NCBI RefSeq assembly: GCF_013426205.1
Contig: NC_089422.1
Coordinates: 5,952,001-6,016,000, forward strand
DNA from: Metarhizium brunneum
Taxonomy: Eukaryota > Ascomycota > Sordariomycetes > Hypocreales > Clavicipitaceae
Reading direction: 5' to 3'
DNA length: 64,000 nucleotides
The notes under the pieces are model-generated. The model ran no database searches and had not been told where the DNA came from. It saw only the letters and a program-made list of their open reading frames with translations. A program made the position numbers and the translations under genes. This document shows, piece by piece, positions 55,258-64,000 of this stretch; position 1 is the first letter of the stretch; each line of letters begins with the position of its first letter.

Positions 55258-56071
55258 ATGGTATGTCAAGAATACTCCCCGTCTACCCCCCGAAACTCGC
55301 AGCTCGTCACCGACGCAGCACTCGCTGCATTGCGCTGCGCTGCGCTCACCGTCGTCATGGCATGCCACAATTCCTACCCCTCTTCTTCCCTCGCGAGACA
55401 TGGCTAACAAGTCCGAAGGCTGATACAGGTCTCCCCCCCAACTGGGAGGTGCGCCACTCCAATTCCAAGAATCTCCCATACTACTTCAACTCTGTCGAAA
55501 AAGTCTCCCGCTGGGAACCGCCGCAAGGCACCGACACCGAGAAGCTAAAGCACTACATGGGAGCCCACCACAGCGCCGGCTCGCGGCCCGGCGCGGTGCC
55601 AGGTGTTCCTGACGGCAAGATTCGCGCCGCACACTTGTTGGTGAAGCACAAGGATAGCAGACGGCCTAGCAGTTGGCGAGAAGTATGGATTGCTCCTTTG
55701 TCCATGGCTCCAGCATGAAAAGAGTTCAGTGTTATTAACGGCGCCATAGTCTGAAATTACACGCTCCAAGGACGACGCTATGGAAGTCATCAAGGCCCAC
55801 GAAGCAAAAATTAAGTCTGGCGCCATTTCTCTTGGCGATTTGGCCCCTACCGAGTCGGATTGCTCGTCTGCCCGTAAGCGCGGCGACCTGGGCTACTTTG
55901 GCCGTGGGGATATGCAGAAGGAGTTTGAGGATGCGGCCTTTGCGCTTAAGCCTGGCGAGATGAGCGGCGTCGTCGAGACGGCCAGTGGGTTGCATCTGAT
56001 TGAGAGGTAAGCCGAAGAACCGCGACGCTTGCTGGGAGATGATTGCTAATCATTGCCGCAGATTGGAGTAG
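55258..56071 (+). CDS. Pin1/Ess1 peptidyl-prolyl cis-trans isomerase (WW + parvulin)
   Basis: Four exons, 55258-55260, 55419-55682, 55750-56006, 56062-56071, 177 residues. The first coding exon is the ATG alone, immediately followed by donor GTATGT. A GCTAAC branch site precedes the acceptor, and the product reads MADTGLPPNWEVRHSNSKNL. The WW domain spans about residues 6-40 (PYYFNSVEKVSRWEPPQG). The parvulin domain begins IRAAHLLVKHKDSRRPSSW and includes CSSARKRGDLGYFGRGDMQK, FEDAAFALKPGEMS and SGLHLIERLE at the very end. Ess1/Pin1 isomerises pSer/pThr-Pro bonds, acting on the Pol II CTD and cell-cycle proteins in the nucleus. The linker is longer than in yeast Ess1 (Ser/Gly/Ala-rich), as in other filamentous fungi such as Neurospora Ssp1. 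Confidence 0.93.
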
Positions 56072-56588
56072 TTCAAGAGGAGCAGCAGTTCTTTTTGACG
56101 GTGGTGATGAAGATGGCGGTGGAAGCGATTCCCATCTTGCCGTGGTACTGGTGGCCACAGGACAATGCGAGAAAATTGTACAATGCCGAGTTTACATATT
56201 AAAAAAGCTTCAAGTTTCGATTCGAATTCGAGAAAAAAAAAGCGAAACATATCGTGGTGAATCGGTGCCGCGAGCCCTCCTAACACGCGCAGGAAGCTCA
56301 TATTTATCATGTTCAATTACAGCCATGTTCTTCTGCCTTGCCGCCTCTAAGCTATATTGCAGCGTATGAACAAGCAAGCTGTATATGCAGTCATCATGTG
56401 GGACTATGTATACTACCTATTCATTGTGTACCTGTTATTCATGATGCCACGTGTTGGAAAAGCCGACTCTTATCTATCGTCCAGCGATGGCCATAAAGGA
56501 GTTCCTGGCCAAAGAAGAAGCCTTTTGTCCAACCAAGTCCATTTCTCATAAGCCTCGTATGCCTCATCATCTAGATACAGCTCGTTAT
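56072..56588. other. Convergent intergenic region
   Basis: About 520 bases between the Pin1 stop and the LrgB-family stop. No gene seen. Confidence 0.5.
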
Positions 56589-58434
56589 TCACCTTGAAGC
56601 CAGCTTCAGGGCGGTATTTTTGAACGGTTCCAAGGTTGTAAACACGACTGTCATGACGCCAAACATGGTCATGGATAGCGCCGCGTATGGTGCCGCGCGA
56701 CTCTTCACCTCGTAGAGATACGATACCCCCATGGCGGCCCCGTTGATGCCGATGGCAGTCCCAGCTGCGACGGTAACCGGGCCGTCGTCGTCGATTTTCC
56801 CCTCGCCGGCTTTGTCTTGCGGCTCGGGCTGGACCGTTGGCACGGACAGCTTGTCCAGGAGCACGGGGTACATTAGCTGTCCCAGGATGCCGTTGCTGAC
56901 CACGAGCGTGGCGTTGAGGGCCACGTTGCCCCCCAGAGCCTTGACGGAGGGCTTGGCGAGGGCGAGGGTGGCGCTTCGGGCGGCAAAGGCCAGCGATTCC
57001 TCTGGCTGCAGCCCGAGGGCGCGGGCGAGCATCACGGAGAGGAAGACGTTGCCCGCGGCGGCTGTGGTTGAGAAGAGCAAAGTGGAGATGCCGGACATGC
57101 TGAAGAGCTGTTTGCGGCACTCGTACAGCTTGAAGCCCCATGCGACAATGCCGCACTCGAGCAAGGAAAGGGCGAAGTCTCCTGCGCCGAACCATGGGGT
57201 TGGGCCGTCCGGCATGAGGGAGTCCGAGGCGACGGCTGTCCAGATGGTGTACAGGGGAGTTCCGCTGCTGAAGTCTCCGAGGACCTTGGCGATGCCGCGG
57301 CTGCCTTTGAGCAGGCCCCTTATACGGGTGAAGCCAAGCATCAGGAGGGTGGTTACCAGGACGGGGTTGACCATGGTTGCGAGGCTGTGACGGCACCGCA
57401 CGTTGGAGCCAAAGAGGTTCGACGACTTGAGCGTGCGCTGGAGTCGTATGGCGACAAGCCAGCAGAGCCACAGGGAGAATCCGTCCAGCGCTCTGCCGTC
57501 GTGAACGACGAGCTCCAGAGGAATACCGATGCCTATAATACCGACAAGGCACAGGATGACGTAGCCGTTGCTTCTCAAGATATGCCAGAGGTTTCTATCC
57601 CGATCTTGGACTTTGGCTTCCACAACGGGTTGGTTCACTACCGCTCCGTCTTTGACGTCAGCGCGGGAGGATTTTCGGTCCTCTGTTTTTTCAACCGAAT
57701 CATCTGATGTCAAATACTGCCACGGCCGGTCGTAACATTGGGCTGCAGCCCGCCGAATAGTCCCTCCGACCTCATAGCGTGAAGCAAAGGCGGATACCTT
57801 GTTTTCCTTGCCTTGTACGTGTTTCGAAGCGTATGACTGCAAAGTTGTGAGGAGCAATAGGCCCGAAAGGGACAGCAAGAAGACTAAAGTCCAAGAGGCT
57901 ACGTTTGTAATAGCTACACGTCTGTTAACGTGTGACGGGAAAAGGACAGCCGTTTCGCCTGTTGGAGACGGAGACTCACCAGACGTTGCGATGATGTAGC
58001 CAATGTCCCGGATGCCAAGGACATGGTTGAGCAGAATGATGGGCACGCTGAATCCAATCCCGAGCTGGGCGTTGATAAAGTCCACCTGTGTGTTTGCACC
58101 AAAGCAAGAGTGAGCCTCCTTCTCCTCGTGCCCCTCCGAGTTGCGCGTGCAGAAAGGGGATGCCACAAACCTTTGATTTGATATGTCGGTGGTAAAAGTC
58201 GCCGCAACTCGGACACACCTGGCCAGCAGCTGCCATGACGGAGAAGATGACAATCATGCCCACAATAGACCCAAAGTACTGGAGTTGCGCAGACGCCAGT
58301 ACGAAGCTCAGGCCCCAGATTGTCAACTCGGTTGCGAGATAGATTGCCGAAACACATACAACCCAAAACAGGTGGTGAATGGCCACGTCCCATCGGTCTC
58401 GCCAAACGGTATGGTTAGGCGCGTTTCTCGTCAT
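56589..58434 (-). CDS. LrgB/CidB-family membrane protein (PLGG1-like)
   Basis: Three exons, complement(56589-57913, 57980-58085, 58171-58434), 564 residues. The protein has about 12 hydrophobic segments. The C-terminal half matches the LrgB family: FGAGDFALSLLECGIVAWG, LAFAARSATLALAKPSVKAL, then VVSNGILGQLMYPVLLDK, and GTAIGINGAAMGVSYLYEVK with AALSMTMFGVMTVVF. The N-terminal half resembles the LrgA-like part that is fused to LrgB in plant PLGG1 (SVPIILLNHVLGIRDIGYII). PLGG1 exports glycolate and glycerate from chloroplasts; bacterial LrgAB/CidAB affect murein hydrolase activity and pyruvate uptake. In this fungus the substrate is unknown; a small organic acid is a fair inference. A long acidic cytosolic loop (TSDDSVEKTEDRKSSRADVK) joins the halves. 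Confidence 0.85.
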
Positions 58435-60187
58435 GATTTCTTGGTTCGGTGGTTCGGTGGTGGTGACAGGAAACAGAGGAATCGCTTAGGACTGAGACTG
58501 TTCTTAACACCGAAGAAGCTTGTGACATGGTCCATGGAAAACAGCAATTCGGAGACGAGTAGACATGCTTGGTCTAATTGACGACGTGACGGCTTGTTTC
58601 TTTTTTTCTCCCTTACTGTACAACGGTGTGTTTCTGGAAATAGATTTCGGGATCCAGGAGCAACACACCCGTCAATGCCGAGTCGAAGGTTTGAGCTATA
58701 CGAATGTGTTACACTCAGGGCGTTTTCTTAGGAGCTCCCGGAGATTCGGGCGAAATTATACAAAGGTTAAAAAGATGACAGGGAGGTTGGCCACGATTCA
58801 TGGCCAATGCTAGGACGGTTGCCAGAGTACAGTGAGTCCATGGTCAGCAAGAAGTGAGGAGCTCGCAGGCCACACGGCCAGAAAAGTCAATTGTACCTGA
58901 CAGAGACGTCAGTCTGTGCTAGCATCTATTGTATTGGCTGTGGGATGATAATTATTCCAAGACAAGAGTCAAGATGAACATTTAGGAGCCATGTTAACAC
59001 ATATGAGAACTGCCACGGCATGTATGCCTGTTTTGTCTGTGGTGTATACGCAATGGGGACATTTTCAACCAGGTTTACGTACAGACCAGGCCATTTCCAT
59101 TCCATCTGGGTTCGAATTCGCAATACATGGGACTCTCAAAAGCCTCCTCCGGAGTTTGCCATGGCAGGAAGTCCGCGTCATCATGGCACTGCCGGAACGG
59201 AAGACTATTCGGCTAGAGGGAAATTGATATCGGGGCCTGTACAGACAATGCTGGAGATAATGACTCCAAGGACTTGTCTCTGGTTCACAGCATTGGCGCT
59301 GCAATACGTCGGGCGATTGTAAACGGTCCGCTCAGGGGTCGAGCATAGCACAGGGCTCGGTGAACGGATAGGAGTTGAACAGAGGCAAGGTACCGCGAAC
59401 ACGAAGAAGTGTGCCGTGACGTTGAAACAATGCATTTGGGGCCTGTGTAAAACAGCCAAGACTTGTCCATTGTATACATTCTGATGGTATCTGATTAGGC
59501 GGGGGCCAGTTGAAAGCTGTCAAGCATCACAAAGCAGTGAAGTGATTCATACATGGGGTGAGGACGACGCCTTGCTCGTGAGCCACACGTGGCCGTGACA
59601 CACCGGCATTAGCTTTGTGCTCAAGGCTGGTCCATCGTGGAGCGTGGCATCGTGGCATCATCCGTGGCCAGGCGTGCGGCAAACATTGAAAGTCTAAAGC
59701 TTCGAAACATGACATGGAGGTCTGGTACCGCACGTGCGAGCAATATGCCATGCACCCATCTGCAGTGCCGCCCAGCGAGGGGCTTTAGTTGTGCCGGACC
59801 CCTGGGCGTTCTGAGACCCCACTGACCGCAGCCCTCAACTGTGTCGGGCAGGTGCCGACATCTGGACTTGCCAAGTCCCAAGTCCATCAAGCCAATGTTG
59901 AGTCAGCCATCTTTACAATTCAACCTCAACCTCAACCTCAACTCCCATCGTCACTCATCAAGCTACCGTCGCCAATCCTCGCTGGCACGCAGCCCAATGC
60001 CTCAACCGGCTGGTCCACCGACCACAGAATCAGTTGCCATCCAGCACCCGCTACTCGTCGTCACCTTGCTACAAAAGCGGTCAGCAGAATCCATCTAGCT
60101 CAAACTGCGTCGTGATACAGACTGGATCCCCCTCCTCGCCAACAACGGACATTTTAGAACGCCACCTCGCTTCATCATACCGTCGTC
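58435..60187. other. 1.75-kb intergenic tract
   Basis: Divergent promoter region of the membrane-protein gene and the augmin-like gene. No gene found. A short CAACCT repeat (CAACCTCAACCTCAACCTCA, about 59921-59940) is present close to the right gene. Confidence 0.45.
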
Positions 60188-62017
60188 ATGAACACCGAGC
60201 AAGGGAAGCGGGCTGAATCACTTCTGCTGAAATCGTCGCGAACGTACGGCATTCAGACGAGGAAAGACGATGTGCAGGCCGCCATCAATCATCCCCACCA
60301 CGGGCCCCTGTTTGCCGAATGGGCTTTGACACATTTGACATCTGATACCCTGTTGACAGCCGACGAGCTCGACGTGTGAGTAAATTCCCATGCCGCCATA
60401 TTTACTCTTTTCACTGTGAAGCGGGAGCCTGCAGTCACTGAGATACCACGGACCGTACGCTAATCTTGCATCATAGATACATGGCATTGGATAGGAATGG
60501 CCGCGTAGATCAGCTAGCCGACTTGCACGACCTTTCCGAGGTGCCGGCCGTCACTGAGGATGAGTTGACGGCTGCCGTCGAAGAGCTAAAGCGATGTACG
60601 GAGAGCATTTCCAAACAGACGGAAACACTGCGTCAACAGCAAGATGCCCTAGCCAGAATGGTAAAAACGCAAGCCGAAAATACTACTCGCCGAGAGCAAT
60701 TAGAGCGTGTCCAGAGGAAAAAGCGTGAATTAGAGCGTGACCAACTTACCAAAGAAGTAAGAAAAGAAGCCATCATCTGCACGCTATGAGATTTAACATG
60801 CTATTTCAAGGTTGAGCGAATGTCCCAAGAAATCACCCTCAGAGTCACGGAGCTAAACCAGCATGGCCCAGCTCTCAATGACAGCATCGCAACCCTCCTC
60901 CAATCCGACGATAAGCTCCTATCAAGTCTCCAAAAGCTAGGATGGGAACTTGACCAACCCGATCTAGGCGAAACCCAAGACATTGAAAAACTCCGAGAAA
61001 CATGCATGCGGTAAGATGACGTTGATCACAGACACCTCAAATCCGTCTAACGCCATACAGTCTAATTAAGGCAACTGTTGAAACCGTTCGTACTAAACTA
61101 GACACCATCTATTTGGAAACCCTTGTCACAGCAGAGCGATCCGGAACCGCAAAACCAGCCACAAACGAACAAGTCAAGTCTCTCCAAGATGAAGTAGAAT
61201 CACTCTATTCTGAGATTCTGCCCGTCGCCCAAATGTCTATTGACCAACAGTATCTGGAACCCGCGCTCCAGACCTTATCTATGAGAAACAGCCAAAGCAT
61301 AGGCAAAACGACCACATCCTTGACATATGTATGTCTTCACCGCAGACACGGCCTCACACCTGGACAAGCTAATAACACGGACCCCAGATCAATGAATGCC
61401 TCACCTACCTCGTGGATCGCATGGATAGGCTCCATGCACACGTCAAGTCACACAAGTCCCACCAAGCTGCCACTGCGGCAATAACTGCCGCCGCAAAGGC
61501 AGAAATAGCTGTTGTAATCCCCCCCAAGAAACCAAGACAAGCAATCCCTCCTTCCCCCGTTCGAACACGCAGCAATACATCCGAGGCGCGTCAACGTCGA
61601 AGATCATCCGGTGCCCAGGAAGAGTCCCCGATAGAGACTCTTCTCCAAGACCTGGCCGTGACACTGCCACCTGATTGCATCAAGCCTCAGGATCAAATCG
61701 GTTTCTTGGAGAGTGTGCTAGCTGAAAGAACCCTCAAAGGAAATGACGTGGCGAAAGGGGCGCAGGAGGGCTTCGAGATTGCCGCGCGCGCACATGTAGA
61801 AGATGCCCGACAGGCGATCCAACTCGTCCGGGATAGTCTCCTGGCTGAAAGCTCCTTCGGCACTTTGAAGCTGGTGGATCCAGATATGGATGGCTCCATT
61901 TCGGTGCTGGCGCAAGAGGTGAACAAGGCCAAAGAGAAGCTGCGGTCGCTCCAGGGTCAGAGTATTGTTGCGAGGAGCGAGAAGAGGGACGAGTTCATTC
62001 AGAGATGGGGATCGTAG
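60188..62017 (+). CDS. HAUS3-like augmin subunit (coiled-coil protein)
   Basis: Five exons, 60188-60375, 60477-60756, 60811-61010, 61061-61328, 61388-62017, 521 residues. The N-terminus resembles the HAUS3 domain: HGPLFAEWALTHLTSDTLL, then ADELDVYMALDRNGRVDQL and EDELTAAVEELKRCTESISK. Long coiled coils follow (TRREQLERVQRKKRELERDQ) and a basic Pro/Ser-rich linker (RTRSNTSEARQRRRSSG) separates a helical C-terminal domain (FEIAARAHVEDARQAIQLVR). In animals, plants and Aspergillus, augmin binds the sides of spindle microtubules and recruits gamma-tubulin for branching nucleation; yeasts lack it. The assignment rests on the N-terminal pattern and overall layout. A different coiled-coil spindle or trafficking subunit is possible. 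Confidence 0.6.
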
Positions 62018-62469
62018 AGCGCGAATATAGGTGGTGTTGCAGGGGCGCGAGATGAAACATGTTCCACTGCGGATATTAAGGAACAAGGTATATTTTGACT
62101 GGTAAGATGGTTGAGCGTTTCGTAATAGATCTGTAGAAGCTGGTACAGCGCCTACCGGGTAGTGATCAAATCTCGAGACTGCATACAGATGAGCGCTTCT
62201 TGAGACCTATTATACCACGGATAGCTCAAAATGCACTCTGTTCTCTGTTCAGCGAATTTGTTAGTGTTCATGCCAGACCACTAAGTAGCCTCAGGGAACA
62301 TTTTACGTTCAAAATTCGAATAGTAAATCAAGAAAGCAAATCCATTTCACGTATCAGCTATTTGTTCCTTTAAGAATCCCACCCATCCCCATGCACAAGG
62401 TGCGCCAAAGATCCCACCGTCATCTTAGCTCCATTCCCAATATAATCAAAGCCAACGAAATCACGCTGA
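62018..62469. other. Convergent intergenic region
   Basis: About 450 bases between convergent stops. No gene seen. Confidence 0.5.
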
Positions 62470-64000
62470 TCAACCCTCCATTTCCACATCCTCTTCCTGC
62501 TTCACGAACATGCTCCCCTGATCCTCATTCACCTTCTCTCGCTTCACTGACCGGAGGCCATCTTTCTCAGCCTCTTCATTTCGCTTTCTCTTCTGTCGCT
62601 TGGGAAAGTCACTCTCCGTCAGGAACTCGCCGTTGAGCATCTTTCCCACATGCGTCTTTGAGATATTATTACCATAGTGCCGGACGTTTGTAATGAACGA
62701 CTTTAGGAACGGGATCGGACTTGCAGCCAAATTGAGGCAATCGGGTACCTCATCACCGCCTTTGCCTCTGATAATGAACCCGTCAGAGTCCGTGTTGGTG
62801 AATGTATCATTCCATGCAATGCCGAGGTAGGTGCACACATCAGTGTACTCCTTGAAGGAGGCAAAGTAGAGCTGACCAGCGAAGAGATTGAGTTCTATTT
62901 TCAGGTGTAGAGGAACCTGGCGCTTGATCGGAGAAGTAGGGATTGTATAAAGATCCAAATCGTCAACAGGCATATACGAGCTGTTTTGTCGAGCCGCGTA
63001 GATGTGCAGTTTGGTTGTTTTTGACTTTTCTATCATTTTGTACAATGATTCGGCTTCATATGGGCTAATGATGAGCATATTTGTGATCATCCCCTTTTCA
63101 CCGGCAGTGGTAAGAATGTGATGTATAGGTCTTTTGAACAAGTCGCAGTGCTCTTGGCTGGTCCCCGCGGTTTCTCTGACAACATTTGCAAAGTCTCTAG
63201 AGACTTTAAGTTGTGACGGAAAGTTTCTTAGGTCAAATTGCAAAGCAGCTGTTGTGTCAGATAGACTTGTGAAGGCTCCAATAATTCCAACTCCGTGATC
63301 TCTGAGCGTCCCAAACTTCACAAATGCTTCAACGTCTGCGTGTACTTCGTGTGTAGCTACTGAGCATATTCTGGAGCGATGCAAATGGCGTTGTTCCGTA
63401 ACTTGGGCTTCAAGTTCGTGCTGTTGCTCCTGTTCTGTTTCACGCTGTTGTTCTCTCTCTTCTGAACACCCGTTGTCAACTGCACCCAGGTGTTGAAACT
63501 CTTTGAGCCGTTCGTGGATCAGAACGGCCATCTCATTATCGTCGTCCGTGGGAATATTGAAGCTATTTTGCGGCTGGTATAAGCTTTTTATAGTGCGAAT
63601 GCCGGTTTCTTTGAAGGCATTTGCTGATGCTCTTCTTAGAGACATGTCTGGGGACTCGCGAATTTGGGCCCATGTTTTGGACTGCTGTACATATTGGCCT
63701 CCTTGTTTCGCCCAAATGGGCAGGAGTTGGCCAGTTTCTATTGCAGTCTGCTCAATAGACCAGTAGATGATGTCTTCAATAGACGGAGGCTGTTTAGTGC
63801 TCCGGTTTGCCGAAGCTTTGATCTGAGACTGAATATCATTCGGCACGCAATATATAACGGACTGCCCATCTCCGAGAAGCCGCATTCGCATACAGGCTAG
63901 AAAAAGGTCAGCCAAGCTCAACATAGAGGGGGAGGTGGTTACCTTGAGCTAGCTTGTCCTTAGTTAAGTTCCTTCCAAGAGTGACAGCCGCCTTACATGT
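62470..64000 (-). CDS. C-terminal part of a giant DUF3638/DUF3645-type protein (5' end outside window)
   Basis: Two visible exon pieces, complement(62470-63896, 63943-64000), at least 495 residues; the intron is 46 nt with donor GTAACC and a GCTGACC branch site before CTAG. Across it the frame reads VTLGRNLTKDKLAQACMRMR then LLGDGQSVIYCVPNDIQSQI. From memory this is the conserved tail following the DUF3638/DUF3645 region of about 3000-residue fungal proteins, some annotated as ubiquitin-hydrolase-related. After it come a Gln/Glu-rich segment (EEREQQRETEQEQQHELEAQ), a globular piece (LHLKIELNLFAGQLYFASFK) and a highly basic then acidic end (PKRQKRKRNEEAEKDG), a possible nuclear signal. No enzyme activity is proven for the family. 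Confidence 0.7.

Overview
The window is nuclear DNA of a filamentous ascomycete, probably a Sordariomycete and plausibly Hypocreales. Genes have several short introns (about 50-170 nt) with GT(A/G)NGY donors and CTRAY branch sites. The gene set includes Atg17, the H4K20 methyltransferase Set9, two Zn2Cys6 regulators, a CFEM GPI protein, Rpb9, mitochondrial uL14 and a Pin1-type isomerase. AT-rich islands look like products of repeat-induced point mutation (RIP). Species cannot be fixed from the sequence alone. All gene models are manual splice models with no transcript evidence.

Layout. 0-7.5 kb: the 3' end of an AAA ATPase gene, an F-box gene broken by one in-frame TAG and ending inside a small inverted-repeat element, an AT-rich relic, and a secreted S33 peptidase. 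7.5-13 kb: atg17, a zinc-finger gene with an unresolved start, and a NiCoT nickel/cobalt transporter. 13.4-21.6 kb: a compact group of a Dabb protein, an Ldh2-type dehydrogenase, a divergent Zn2Cys6 regulator, a hot-dog thioesterase and a second Zn2Cys6 regulator. It looks like a small inducible metabolic locus; the dehydrogenase/regulator promoter carries two GCGG-N7-CCGC palindromes. 22-38 kb: a CFEM protein, a BTB protein, an uncharacterised two-exon protein, a 77-residue protein and a secreted M28 aminopeptidase, separated by long non-coding tracts, plus a second inverted-repeat element. 39-47.5 kb: a PAP2-type membrane phosphotransferase, 5.7 kb with little coding signal, and a secreted PI-PLC-like protein. 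48-64 kb: mostly conserved housekeeping genes: set9, mitochondrial uL14, rpb9, the Pin1 homologue, an LrgB-family membrane protein, a HAUS3-like augmin subunit, and the 3' end of a giant DUF3638-type protein.

Most notable: (1) rpb9 intron 1 is 564 nt and stays open in frame for 104 codons, encoding a Cys-rich then acidic tail; (2) three GC-AG introns; (3) the paired palindromes in the dehydrogenase/regulator promoter; (4) an F-box pseudogene whose stop codon and last 11 residues lie inside a transposable element; (5) a 9-mer, TACGGAGTA, repeated at least eight times and only between genes; (6) a Pin1 gene whose first coding exon is the ATG alone. No RNA gene, CRISPR array or complete transposase gene was found.
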